The notes beneath the pieces are model-generated. The model did not search any database. It had not been told where the DNA came from and saw nothing but the letters and a program-made list of their open reading frames with translations. From the NCBI GenBank assembly GCA_036656615.1, contig JAVXHY010000017.1, forward strand, positions 1-41,137: a stretch of DNA of 41,137 nucleotides. The letters run 5' to 3'. Made by a program: the position numbers and the translations under genes. Each line of letters starts with the position of its first letter. Within the stretch, counting starts at the first letter, position 1. The stretch is from CAUPWF01 sp036656615. Lineage in GTDB: Bacteria; Bacillota; Clostridia; Lachnospirales; Lachnospiraceae. Shown in pieces: positions 16,347-24,134 of this stretch.

Positions 16347-17633
16347 CTAATAGCCTCTTGCAGCTAAATGATTGTATCCATTTGCAATTGTTGATGCAAT
16401 GATAATCTGTAACTCTGCGTCAAAGCTTCCATCAGAAGCCAAACATCCGTCACTTCCACCGATTTGTGACTCTATGTAGTCTGTCATTCCAATTACCTTA
16501 TCCATTGCTGGGAAGTGTAACATTGCATTTCCCTGTCCACAAGATACTAATGCATCAGCTTCATCTACAACGTCTGCTAATGATTGAGATTTCCCATCTT
16601 TTCCAGGGAATTCATCTGTAATCAATACAACCTTAACACCCTTTTGAGATACTTTTTTACAGTTCATCATTAAGTCAGTATCAGGATTACCATATCCTTC
16701 TTCTGTAATTAATACACCGTCTAATCCAAGTACTTCAGCTAATTTTGCAACCATATCTGAACAGCGTTCTTTATCTGCAAGGAATACATTTTCGTTAGTT
16801 AAGATAACACCAACAAAGTTCAAATCTTTTCCATGACGTTTATAAAGATCTTCAATTACTGGATTGTTTAAGTGATGGAATGTTGTTACCTTATCGCAAG
16901 GTGCAACACAGTTTCCACTAATGATAGCTCCGTCCATAATCTCTGTTGGATACATAAATGTTGGAACAAATTTCTTTGCATCCACTCCATAATAATATGT
17001 ATCATGAAGTAATCCTTGAGATTGAAGCATATGAATATATCCAATTTTTGGAAGATTTGGATATTGTGCAATTTGTTGTGCTAATGGTTTTGTTTCATAA
17101 GTTACTACTTCATCTGGTTCTACTTCTTTTGCTGCTTTTCCAACATAAGTTGCAACTTTAAGTCCTACTAATCTTGCTGCTTCTTCGTATGCATGAGTTT
17201 CGATACCCTCTTTTGGTTCAACTACAACACATAAATTATAAGTTTTAGAGAAAGGACAGTAATCTGCTGCTGGACCGCTCATATCAATAACACCTTCTTG
17301 GAATCCAACAATCTTTCCACAAGTAACTACATTTGTTCCAACTAAAGCATGAGTTCTGCCACTTCCAACCTCCGTAACTTTACCCATAACTCCTGGAAAA
17401 ATTGTACCTTTTCCGCTTACTTTTACTCTTGGTTCGATAACATCTTTAACTGGTGTAATTCTTACAGACTCACCTGGTTTTGCAATGTCAACTTTGACAG
17501 CAATAATTCTGTCATCTTCTAAGACTAATTTTTCTACCTCTTCTTTACATATGGTAAGAACTCCGCCAGCCACAGACGTATGATCCCCAAACATAAGATT
17601 CTTAATAAAGATTTTTCCCAATTCTAATTTCAT
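16347..17633 (-). CDS. grdE: Glycine/sarcosine/betaine reductase component B proprotein (alpha/beta subunits)
   Basis: A 428-residue protein homologous to GrdE/GrdG/GrdI. Such proproteins are cleaved at an Asn-Cys bond and the new N-terminal Cys becomes a pyruvoyl group that forms the Schiff base with the substrate amine. The expected site is present: ISGNCVAPCDK with Cys at position 242, the position known for GrdE, followed by TTFHHLNNPVIEDLY. It is first of the structural genes, behind a promoter carrying TetR-type operators and a leader of about 165 bases; AGAAAGGAG precedes the ATG at 17633. GrdB follows after 14 bases. Whether the substrate is glycine, sarcosine or betaine cannot be decided from the sequence alone. 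Confidence 0.92.
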   Translation of the reverse strand: MKLELGKIFIKNLMFGDHTSVAGGVLTICKEEVEKLVLEDDRIIAVKVDIAKPGESVRITPVKDVIEPRVKVSGKGTIFPGVMGKVTEVGSGRTHALVGTNVVTCGKIVGFQEGVIDMSGPAADYCPFSKTYNLCVVVEPKEGIETHAYEEAARLVGLKVATYVGKAAKEVEPDEVVTYETKPLAQQIAQYPNLPKIGYIHMLQSQGLLHDTYYYGVDAKKFVPTFMYPTEIMDGAIISGNCVAPCDKVTTFHHLNNPVIEDLYKRHGKDLNFVGVILTNENVFLADKERCSDMVAKLAEVLGLDGVLITEEGYGNPDTDLMMNCKKVSQKGVKVVLITDEFPGKDGKSQSLADVVDEADALVSCGQGNAMLHFPAMDKVIGMTDYIESQIGGSDGCLASDGSFDAELQIIIASTIANGYNHLAARGY

Positions 17634-17667
17634 GTTTCTACTCCTTTCTGTTGTTTGATTTTATTCA

Positions 17668-17679
17668 TTATCGCGATAA
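17668..17679. promoter_or_regulatory. Palindromic operator 3 in the grdE leader
   Basis: A perfect TTATCGCGATAA palindrome, identical to the one in the promoter spacer at 17818-17829, lies 34 bases before the grdE start, within the predicted leader. It is probably another binding site of the TetR protein encoded upstream. Confidence 0.75.
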
Positions 17680-17720
17680 CAAAATATCATAAAAAAAATG
17701 CTACTGTATTTCGCATATAA

Positions 17721-17729
17721 CCCCCCCCC
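17721..17729 (-). repeat. Run of nine G (minus strand) in the grdE leader
   Basis: Nine consecutive C on the plus strand (G in the transcript) lie between operators 2 and 3. Such runs are rare in this AT-rich sequence and are prone to length change by slippage. Confidence 0.8.
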
Positions 17730-17734
17730 GAGCA

Positions 17735-17746
17735 TTACCGCGATAA
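17735..17746. promoter_or_regulatory. Palindromic operator 2 in the grdE leader
   Basis: TTACCGCGATAA differs by one base from the perfect palindromes at 17668 and 17818. Spacing between the starts of the three sites is 67 and 83 bases, so looping or multiple occupancy is possible. Confidence 0.68.
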
Positions 17747-17806
17747 CATTGCAATAAAAAAAATTACTTATCTAAGGACCTTATAAATATATTTTTTATT
17801 TCTATA

Positions 17807-17835
17807 AATATAACTCGTTATCGCGATAATTGCAA
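17807..17835 (-). promoter_or_regulatory. grdE promoter with operator 1 in the spacer
   Basis: On the minus strand TTGCAA (17830-17835) and TATATT (17807-17812) are exactly 17 bases apart, and the perfect palindrome TTATCGCGATAA (17818-17829) fills most of that spacer. A repressor bound there would exclude RNA polymerase, the classical TetR arrangement. The start of transcription should be near 17800. Confidence 0.85.
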
Positions 17836-17911
17836 GGGTTTTTTAGATATTTTGTCGATTTTTTTATTATTATTTTCTTAAGATGGCGAAAAGCACTGTA
17901 AATACGCTGTT

Positions 17912-18586
17912 TTAACTGCTTTTAATGTTTAATAAATTAGAAGCATACATACAAACTGCATCTGTTATATAGCGTACTACTTCTGCAACCAGTTCTTCTA
18001 CATCTTCTACCCCTTCATCTAATACACCTTTAAAAATACCTTTAAAACAATATACGCACATACTATTAAGGTGTTTAGCATTTTCCAAAGAAATAACTCC
18101 CGCATCTACACAACGCAGAGCTATCGAATAATCTCTCTTCGCAAACGTACCCTCTTGCAGCATAAATTGTAAATGATCACTTAGAATTTGTATCCCTTCT
18201 GGGAACATTTTATAGTATTCCAAAAGAGCTACTGGAAGTTTATTTTTTTGCTCTCCAAAAAATATACAATTAAATGCTTTCGGTGTTTTGAAAGCCTGTC
18301 TAGAAAAGCACTCCCAAATTCCAATATACATCTCCCATACGTTCGTCCACATAACTTCACGATTTTGTAAATCCTCGACATAATCCTTTAAAAATCCAAT
18401 CTGTGCATAGAATAATAATTCTTCAAGATTTGTAAAATGACGATATAAAGATGTACTGCTGCACCCTAACTCTTTAGCTAGCCGCCTGATAGAAACAGCC
18501 TCTACTCCCTCTTTCAAAACAATTTCATATGCTTTAGCCACATATTCTCTACGATTTAAATTCTTGATATAAGAAACTTCCTGCAT
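17912..18586 (-). CDS. TetR-family regulator of the reductase cluster
   Basis: A 224-residue protein with an N-terminal TetR helix-turn-helix (about residues 10-57): AYEIVLKEGVEAVSIRRLAK, then the recognition region ELGCSSTSLYRHFTNLEELL. The C-terminal half is helical and variable, as expected for a ligand-binding domain, and contains four Cys (one in GVISLENAKHLNSMCVYCF). Direct evidence for its target is the set of TTATCGCGATAA palindromes at the grdE promoter and the degenerate copy at the grdX promoter, both in the -35/-10 spacer. I infer that it represses the cluster and itself and is released by a substrate or related signal. It starts 23 bases after grdX and ends 76 bases before the grdE -35 box. 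Confidence 0.88.
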   Translation of the reverse strand: MQEVSYIKNLNRREYVAKAYEIVLKEGVEAVSIRRLAKELGCSSTSLYRHFTNLEELLFYAQIGFLKDYVEDLQNREVMWTNVWEMYIGIWECFSRQAFKTPKAFNCIFFGEQKNKLPVALLEYYKMFPEGIQILSDHLQFMLQEGTFAKRDYSIALRCVDAGVISLENAKHLNSMCVYCFKGIFKGVLDEGVEDVEELVAEVVRYITDAVCMYASNLLNIKSS

Positions 18587-18609
18587 GTCACAAACACCAT
18601 CCTTATCTA

Positions 18610-18990
18610 TTAAAAAGCATTCTCTATAAGTGACAAATCTATGGTTTTAAAATCTTCTTTAATTTTATCAGCATAATTCGGCAGTTCTCTTAACTCGATA
18701 AATTTGTGATAAGTTTCTACCGCTGCCTCTATTAATTCAATACTTCTCTCATCAATCTTACCATCTTCTGTCCGTTCCATTAAAATAGATTTGTAAGGTG
18801 TCTGATTTGGTTTTAAGCTACCTGCTAGTGGGTGGGTTAATAAAGCATAGCCCTCATGGCTCTTATCTCTTACTTTAGTCAGTACATCTAAATAAGTATC
18901 AAGCAAAATCACCTGAATATCCCCTTGATATTTATTTTCTACACGATTATTATTTGTTATGATTACACATTGACTTTTGTTTCTTAACAT
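18610..18990 (-). CDS. grdX: GrdX family protein
   Basis: A 126-residue soluble protein matching GrdX, a small protein of unknown function found at the head of glycine reductase clusters. Typical features are the N-terminal VIITNNNRVENKY, the middle LLTHPLAGSLKPNQTPYKSI segment and the acidic C-terminal helices. The start at 18990 has GGGGGAAAAG upstream. It is the first gene of the cluster and shares a transcript with the TetR gene (23-base gap). Its promoter carries a degenerate copy of the TetR-type palindrome. The predicted role is accessory; no catalytic motif is visible. Confidence 0.9.
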   Translation of the reverse strand: MLRNKSQCVIITNNNRVENKYQGDIQVILLDTYLDVLTKVRDKSHEGYALLTHPLAGSLKPNQTPYKSILMERTEDGKIDERSIELIEAAVETYHKFIELRELPNYADKIKEDFKTIDLSLIENAF

Positions 18991-19043
18991 TTCTTTTCCC
19001 CCATTATTCTACTGATAACCTATATATACTTATACCTTTTATA

Positions 19044-19072
19044 ATAATATCATGTTATCGCGTTGATTTCAA
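19044..19072 (-). promoter_or_regulatory. grdX-tetR promoter with degenerate operator
   Basis: On the minus strand TTGAAA (19067-19072) and TATTAT (19044-19049) are 17 bases apart. The spacer contains CGCGATAAC, half of the palindrome seen at the grdE promoter, with the other half degenerate (site about 19054-19067). This suggests weaker binding and autoregulation by the TetR protein. Confidence 0.75.
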
Positions 19073-19100
19073 TAAATATTTATTGCCCCTAAGAATACTA

Positions 19101-19165
19101 GTAACCGTTCAGCCCTAATCAAAAGCGTAATTTACTTATGCTTTTGATTAGGGCTGAACGGTTAC
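19101..19165. mobile_element. 65-bp palindromic miniature element with 8-bp target duplication
   Basis: Two perfect 26-base inverted arms (19101-19126 and 19140-19165; outer end GTAACCGTTCAGCC) enclose a 13-base loop. The same 8 bases, GAATACTA, border the element on both sides (19093-19100 and 19166-19173), the signature of insertion by a transposase. It shares its ends with the element at 23972-24134. It has no coding capacity. It lies between the tuf terminator and the grdX promoter, 20 bases upstream of the -35 box. Confidence 0.85.
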
Positions 19166-19191
19166 GAATACTATTTTAATCTGATTTTGAC

Positions 19192-19228
19192 AACAAAAAC
19201 CGCAACCCCTTATTTCTAAAGGATTGCG
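19192..19228 (-). terminator. Rho-independent terminator after tuf
   Basis: The minus strand forms CGCAATCCTT, a seven-base loop, AAGGGGTTGCG, then GTTTTTGTT. It begins 36 bases after the tuf stop and closes the str operon transcript. Confidence 0.82.
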
Positions 19229-19264
19229 ATATTTTATAATTCTTATTTTATTCTAAATCAATGC

Positions 19265-20458
19265 TTATTCGATGATAGTAGCAACCTTACCTGAACCAAC
19301 TGTACGTCCACCTTCACGGATAGCAAAGCTTAAGCCTTGTTCCATTGCGATTGGGTGAATCAATTCGATAGACATTTCTACGTTATCACCAGGCATACAC
19401 ATTTCAACACCTTCTGGTAAATCACAAACACCTGTTACGTCAGTTGTTCTGAAGTAAAATTGTGGTCTATAGTTATTGAAGAAAGGAGTATGACGTCCAC
19501 CTTCATCTTTAGTTAATACATATACTTGAGCTGTAAATTTCTTGTGACAAGTAATAGATCCTGGTTTAACAAGAACCTGGCCTCTTTCAATCTCATCTCT
19601 TTGAACACCACGAAGTAATGCACCAATATTATCTCCTGCTTGAGCAAAGTCAAGAAGTTTACGGAACATTTCGATTCCTGTTACAACTACTTTACGTTTT
19701 TCTTCTTTGATACCAACGATTTCAACTTCTTCTGAAACCTTAAGCATACCACGTTCAACTCTACCTGTAGCAACAGTACCACGTCCTGTGATAGAGAATA
19801 CATCTTCTACTGGCATTAAGAATGGTAAATCTGTTGCACGTTTTGGATCTGGAACCCAAGTATCAACAGCTTCCATAAGTTCAAGGATCTTATCACCCCA
19901 TTCTGAGTTTGGATCTTCAAGTGCTTTTAAAGCAGAACCCTGAATAATTGGAGTATCATCTCCTGGGAATTCATATTCATCTAATAATTCACGAATTTCC
20001 ATTTCAACTAATTCAAGTAATTCTTCGTCATCTACCATATCACATTTGTTCATGAACACAACGATATAAGGAACACCTACCTGACGTGAAAGTAAGATAT
20101 GCTCTTTTGTCTGTGCCATAACACCATCTGTTGCAGCTACTACTAAGATAGCTCCATCCATTTGAGCTGCACCGGTAATCATGTTCTTTACATAATCGGC
20201 ATGTCCTGGGCAGTCAACGTGTGCATAGTGACGGTTATTTGTTTCGTATTCAACGTGTGCTGTAGAGATTGTGATACCACGTTCTCTTTCTTCTGGAGCT
20301 TTGTCAATCATATCAAACGCAACAGCCTGACCTGTACCTAATCTAATGTTTAGAGTCTTTGTGATAGCTGCCGTTAATGTGGTCTTACCATGGTCAACGT
20401 GACCAATAGTACCAATATTTGCATGTGGTTTCGTTCTTTCAAATTTAGCTTTAGCCAT
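19265..20458 (-). CDS. tuf: Elongation factor Tu
   Basis: A 397-residue EF-Tu, the GTPase that brings aminoacyl-tRNA to the ribosome. It has the G1 motif GHVDHGKTT, DCPGHADY (G3), NKCDMVD (G4) and GSALKALE (G5) in domain I, then the two beta-barrel domains ending in GGRTVGSGKVATI. The start at 20458 (MAKAKFERTKPH) follows AAGGAGGATATTCAAA; ten further in-frame codons upstream lack a ribosome site and have no counterpart in the family. It has its own promoter between fusA and tuf besides readthrough from the str operon, and a terminator at 19192-19228. Confidence 0.98.
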   Translation of the reverse strand: MAKAKFERTKPHANIGTIGHVDHGKTTLTAAITKTLNIRLGTGQAVAFDMIDKAPEERERGITISTAHVEYETNNRHYAHVDCPGHADYVKNMITGAAQMDGAILVVAATDGVMAQTKEHILLSRQVGVPYIVVFMNKCDMVDDEELLELVEMEIRELLDEYEFPGDDTPIIQGSALKALEDPNSEWGDKILELMEAVDTWVPDPKRATDLPFLMPVEDVFSITGRGTVATGRVERGMLKVSEEVEIVGIKEEKRKVVVTGIEMFRKLLDFAQAGDNIGALLRGVQRDEIERGQVLVKPGSITCHKKFTAQVYVLTKDEGGRHTPFFNNYRPQFYFRTTDVTGVCDLPEGVEMCMPGDNVEMSIELIHPIAMEQGLSFAIREGGRTVGSGKVATIIE

Positions 20459-20533
20459 TTTGAATATCCTCCTTATTAAAGCGCCCATTTTGGGGCAATT
20501 TTTTATAGTTTCTATTTTACTCGACTATCTTTG

Positions 20534-20562
20534 ATTATATTTCAATTCCAAGTCTTTTTCAA
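20534..20562 (-). promoter_or_regulatory. Internal promoter of tuf
   Basis: On the minus strand TTGAAA (20557-20562) and consensus TATAAT (20534-20539) have a 17-base spacer in the 131-base fusA-tuf gap. A small GCCC/GGGC hairpin follows in the leader near 20485-20498. Confidence 0.8.
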
Positions 20563-20589
20563 GTCTTTTCTTTATTTTATCTGTTAAGA

Positions 20590-22707
20590 CTACGCATTTT
20601 TATTTGACAATACTTTTTCTTGTACGGATTTTGGAACTTGTTCATATTTTTCAAAGAACATTGAATAATTTCCTCGTCCTTGTGTTCTAGAACGTAAGTC
20701 TGTAGCATAGCCAAACATTTCTGATAATGGAACAAATGCACGAACGATTTTTCCACCGCCCAAGTCATCCATACCTTCAATACGTCCACGACGTGAATTG
20801 ATATCACCAATTACATCTCCCATATAGGATTCTGGCATTGTTACTTCCACTTTCATAATTGGTTCAAGTAACGCTGGTGCTGCCTTTGCCATTGCATCTT
20901 TAAATGCTAAAGATCCTGCAATGTGGAATGCCATTTCATTGGAATCGACTTCATGGTATGAACCATCATATACTGTTGCTTTGATACCTACTACTGGGAA
21001 TCCGCCAAGTGTTCCGGCTTTTGTAGCTTCTTCAATACCCGCTCCTACTGCTGGGATATATTCTCTAGGAATAGCTCCACCTACTACAGCAGATTCAAAT
21101 TTAAAGATTTCTTCCCCATTGACATCCATTGGTTCAAATCTAACTTTACAGTGTCCATATTGTCCACGTCCACCAGATTGCTTTGCATACTTACTATCAA
21201 CATCCACAGCCTTTGTAAAGGATTCTTTATAAGCAACCTGAGGTGCACCTACATTTGCTTCTACTTTAAATTCACGAAGAAGTCTGTCAACAATAATTTC
21301 AAGATGAAGTTCACCCATTCCCGCAATAATTGTCTGACCTGTATCATGATCTGTATGAGCACGGAACGTTGGATCTTCTTCTGCAAGTTTTGCCAAAGAT
21401 TCTCCTAATTTTCCTTGTGATGCTTTTGTCTTAGGTTCAATAGCTAATTCAATAACTGGTTCTGGGAATTCCATTGACTCAAGTATTACTGGATGCTTTT
21501 CATCACAAATGGTATCTCCGGTTGTTGTAAATTTGAAACCGATTGCCGCTGCGATATCTCCTGCATATACCTTATCAAGTTCTTCTCTTTTATTTGCGTG
21601 CATCTGTAAGATACGTCCAACACGCTCTTTTTTACCTTTTGTTGCATTTAATATATAAGATCCTGCATTAACAGAACCAGAATATACTCTGAAATAAGCC
21701 AATTTACCAACAAAAGGGTCTGTCATAATCTTAAATGCCAATGCAGAAAATGGTTCTTCATCCGATGCATGTTTTACTACTTCATTTCCTTCTGTATCCG
21801 TACCTACAATAGCTGGGATATCAGTTGGAGCTGGCATATATTCAATTACTGCATCTAATAATTTTTGAACACCTCTGTTTCTGTAAGCAGTTCCACAACA
21901 AACAGGAATTGCTGTACATTCGCAAGTACCTTTTCTAAGAGCAATTTTCAATGCTTCTATAGATGGTTCTTCACCTTCTAGGTATTCCATCATTAAATCG
22001 TCATCTAATTCGCAAATCTTCTCTACCAATTCTGTACGATATAATTCTGCATCCTCTTTCATATCATCAGGGATTGCTGTAATTGTAATGTTATCGCCCT
22101 TATCATCATTATAGATATAAGCCTGCATTTCCATTAAGTCAACTACTCCTTGGAAATCATCTTCTTTACCAATTGGTATTTGAAGACAAATTGCATTTTT
22201 CCCTAATCTTGTTTTAATTTGTTCTACTGCTCCGTAAAAATCAGCTCCTAAAATGTCCATCTTATTGATGAAAGCCATTCTTGGTACATTGTAGGTGTCA
22301 GCTTGACGCCATACATTTTCTGATTGTGGTTCAACACCACCTTTTGCACAGAACACACCTACCGCACCATCCAGTACACGTAGGGAACGTTCTACTTCAA
22401 CAGTGAAGTCAACGTGACCTGGTGTATCAATGATATTGATACGATGCTCTGCAGCACCTGGTACATTTACATTTTCATGTTGTAATGTCCAGTGACAAGT
22501 CGTAGCAGCTGAAGTAATTGTAATACCTCTTTCTTGTTCCTGCTCCATCCAGTCCATGGTTGCAGTTCCTTCATGGGTATCACCAATCTTATAGTTAACA
22601 CCGGTATAATATAAGATACGTTCGGTCAACGTAGTCTTACCTGCATCTATATGAGCCATAATACCGATATTTCTGGTTTTCTCTAATGGATATTCTCTTC
22701 CAGCCAA
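20590..22707 (-). CDS. fusA: Elongation factor G
   Basis: A 705-residue translocation GTPase. GTPase motifs are AHIDAGKTT, the switch II region DTPGHVDFT and NKMDILGAD. The following domains are complete, with the domain IV segment GGRGQYGHCKVRFEP and the domain V segment NSRRGRIEGM, and the total length is normal for EF-G. The start codon is TTG at 22707 (L-A-G-R-E-Y in the normal EF-G position), eight bases after AGGAGG; no ATG fits. It lies 14 bases downstream of rpsG in the str operon. EF-G moves tRNA and mRNA through the ribosome and, with RRF, recycles it. Confidence 0.98.
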   Translation of the reverse strand: MAGREYPLEKTRNIGIMAHIDAGKTTLTERILYYTGVNYKIGDTHEGTATMDWMEQEQERGITITSAATTCHWTLQHENVNVPGAAEHRINIIDTPGHVDFTVEVERSLRVLDGAVGVFCAKGGVEPQSENVWRQADTYNVPRMAFINKMDILGADFYGAVEQIKTRLGKNAICLQIPIGKEDDFQGVVDLMEMQAYIYNDDKGDNITITAIPDDMKEDAELYRTELVEKICELDDDLMMEYLEGEEPSIEALKIALRKGTCECTAIPVCCGTAYRNRGVQKLLDAVIEYMPAPTDIPAIVGTDTEGNEVVKHASDEEPFSALAFKIMTDPFVGKLAYFRVYSGSVNAGSYILNATKGKKERVGRILQMHANKREELDKVYAGDIAAAIGFKFTTTGDTICDEKHPVILESMEFPEPVIELAIEPKTKASQGKLGESLAKLAEEDPTFRAHTDHDTGQTIIAGMGELHLEIIVDRLLREFKVEANVGAPQVAYKESFTKAVDVDSKYAKQSGGRGQYGHCKVRFEPMDVNGEEIFKFESAVVGGAIPREYIPAVGAGIEEATKAGTLGGFPVVGIKATVYDGSYHEVDSNEMAFHIAGSLAFKDAMAKAAPALLEPIMKVEVTMPESYMGDVIGDINSRRGRIEGMDDLGGGKIVRAFVPLSEMFGYATDLRSRTQGRGNYSMFFEKYEQVPKSVQEKVLSNKNA

Positions 22708-22721
22708 GATTTATTCCTCCT

Positions 22722-23192
22722 CTAGAATCTATAGTGAGCAAATGCTTTATTTGCTTCAGCCATTTTATGCATATCTTCTTTTTTCTTCACAGATGCGCCA
22801 GTACTATTTGCTGCATCCATAAGTTCATTTGCTAATCTTTCTTCCATTGTTTTTTCTCCTCTTTTGCGAGAATACAATGTAAGCCAACGAAGCGCTAACG
22901 CCTGTCTTCTTTCTACTCTTACTTCGATTGGAACTTGATAAGTTGCCCCACCAATACGTCTTGCTTTTACTTCCAGCATTGGCATGATATTGTTCATAGC
23001 TTCCTCGAATACTTCGATAGCTGGTTTATCAGTTTTTGCGGCAATTCTTTCAAATGCTCCGTATACAATCTTTTGAGCAACACCCTTCTTACCATCTAAC
23101 ATAATGTTATTGATAAGCTTAGTTACTACTTTATTATTGTACATCGGATCTGCTAATACGTCTCTTTTTTGAGTATGTCCTTTACGTGGCAC
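22722..23192 (-). CDS. rpsG: Ribosomal protein S7
   Basis: A 156-residue S7, a primary 16S rRNA binding protein that nucleates the head of the 30S subunit. The N terminus PRKGHTQKRDVLADPMYNN and the central PAIEVFEEAMNNIMPMLEVK are typical, and the length is normal. Translation begins at GTG (23192) after AAGGAGG. The distance to rpsL upstream (204 bases) is larger than usual for this operon, whereas fusA follows after 14 bases. Confidence 0.97.
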   Translation of the reverse strand: MPRKGHTQKRDVLADPMYNNKVVTKLINNIMLDGKKGVAQKIVYGAFERIAAKTDKPAIEVFEEAMNNIMPMLEVKARRIGGATYQVPIEVRVERRQALALRWLTLYSRKRGEKTMEERLANELMDAANSTGASVKKKEDMHKMAEANKAFAHYRF

Positions 23193-23396
23193 GGTCCTTC
23201 CCTCCTTAATTCATGCAGATGAAATCTATTGAAATAGATTCAAACGCCTATTAATTCATCGGTACTCACACAGTTATGAATAAATCTACTTCATGTATGT
23301 TTCGTGCGGACTTTTATAGATATCTAAACCCGCAACCTACAGGAATCATAGTTCTGTTTGTGATACGATTTCTTAGTTTCAAATGATACAGTTACT
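23193..23396 (-). other. Long rpsL-rpsG intergenic spacer with a small hairpin
   Basis: These 204 bases hold no gene. The one clear structure is the hairpin AATCTATT-TC-AATAGATT at about 23223-23240, 31 bases before the rpsG start. No convincing promoter or terminator was found. It may be a translational control region for S7, but I see no recognisable S7 binding site. Confidence 0.4.
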
Positions 23397-23816
23397 TTAT
23401 TTTGCTGCTTTTGGTCTCTTCGCTCCATATTTTGAACGAGCTTGTCTTCTCTTTGCAACACCGGCTGTATCAAGTGTTCCTCTGACAATATGGTATCTTG
23501 TACCTGGTAAGTCTTTTACTCTACCTCCACGGATAAGAACAACACTATGTTCTTGAAGATTGTGACCTTCTCCTGGGATATAGCTTGTTACTTCAATACC
23601 GTTAGAAAGACGTACTCTGGCAATCTTTCTAAGAGCCGAGTTAGGCTTCTTAGGTGTAGCCGTCTTAACTGCTGTACAAACACCTCTTTTTTGTGGTGCT
23701 GAAGAATCAGTACTTCTCTTTCTTAAAGAGTTATAACCCTTCTGAAGAGCTGGTGCTGTTGATTTCTTCACAGATGTCTGACGTCCTTTTCTAACTAACT
23801 GATTAAATGTTGGCAT
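23397..23816 (-). CDS. rpsL: Ribosomal protein S12
   Basis: A 139-residue S12 of the decoding centre. It has PTFNQLVRKGR at the N terminus, TPKKPNSALRK with the unmutated Lys whose change gives streptomycin resistance, and PGEGHNLQEHS. The start at 23816 has AGGAGG eight bases before the ATG; an in-frame GTG three codons earlier is less well placed. It is the first gene of rpsL-rpsG-fusA-tuf here, with a strong promoter at 23914-23942 immediately upstream. Confidence 0.97.
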   Translation of the reverse strand: MPTFNQLVRKGRQTSVKKSTAPALQKGYNSLRKRSTDSSAPQKRGVCTAVKTATPKKPNSALRKIARVRLSNGIEVTSYIPGEGHNLQEHSVVLIRGGRVKDLPGTRYHIVRGTLDTAGVAKRRQARSKYGAKRPKAAK

Positions 23817-23875
23817 TCCATTCACCTCCTATGGTTCCTTTTTGTTGGTTGCTGTTTAAAACATTTCGTTTTAAG

Positions 23876-23907
23876 TGTGCAAAAAGACAATGCCTTTTTG
23901 TGCACGC
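23876..23907 (-). promoter_or_regulatory. Hairpin in the rpsL leader
   Basis: The transcript can fold GTGCACAAAAAGG against CTTTTTGCAC, a long stem with one or two unpaired bases, shortly after the predicted start of transcription. Its role is unknown; it lacks a terminator-type U-tract. Confidence 0.5.
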
Positions 23908-23913
23908 TAAATA

Positions 23914-23942
23914 AGTTTATTACTATTTGTGTTCAATGTCAA
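23914..23942 (-). promoter_or_regulatory. Promoter of the str operon (rpsL-rpsG-fusA-tuf)
   Basis: A consensus TTGACA (23937-23942) and TAAACT (23914-23919) are separated by 17 bases on the minus strand, about 100 bases before rpsL. The mobile element at 23972-24134 ends 29 bases upstream of the -35, so the promoter itself is intact. Confidence 0.85.
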
Positions 23943-23971
23943 GGGTTTTTTCATTTTAGTTACGATTTCTC

Positions 23972-24134
23972 GTAACAGTTCAGCCATAATCAAAAAAATC
24001 CGCGAATCATGCTTGCATGAATGAGCATATTCTTTTGATTATGAGCAGAATGCCCGTTTATGAGCAACAAAAGCTGTGCATGCAGCGTAAAGCACCGAAG
24101 GTGTGTTTTGCGAATGGTATGGCTGAACTGTTAC
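23972..24134. mobile_element. 163-bp non-coding mobile element with 8-bp target duplication
   Basis: Terminal inverted repeats of 17 bases (23972-23988 and 24118-24134; outer end GTAACAGTTCAGCC) match the ends of the element at 19101-19165. The 8-bp repeat GATTTCTC borders both ends (23964-23971 and 24135-24142). An inner inverted pair, CATAATCAAAA (23984-23994) and its complement (24033-24043), and several small hairpins lie inside. No open frame of useful length. Its right end supplies the TAA that now ends tctA. Confidence 0.85.

Noticed and set aside
23223..23240. Hairpin before rpsG as a terminator
   Set aside because: It has no U-tract and rpsG lacks a promoter behind it, so termination there would silence the operon.
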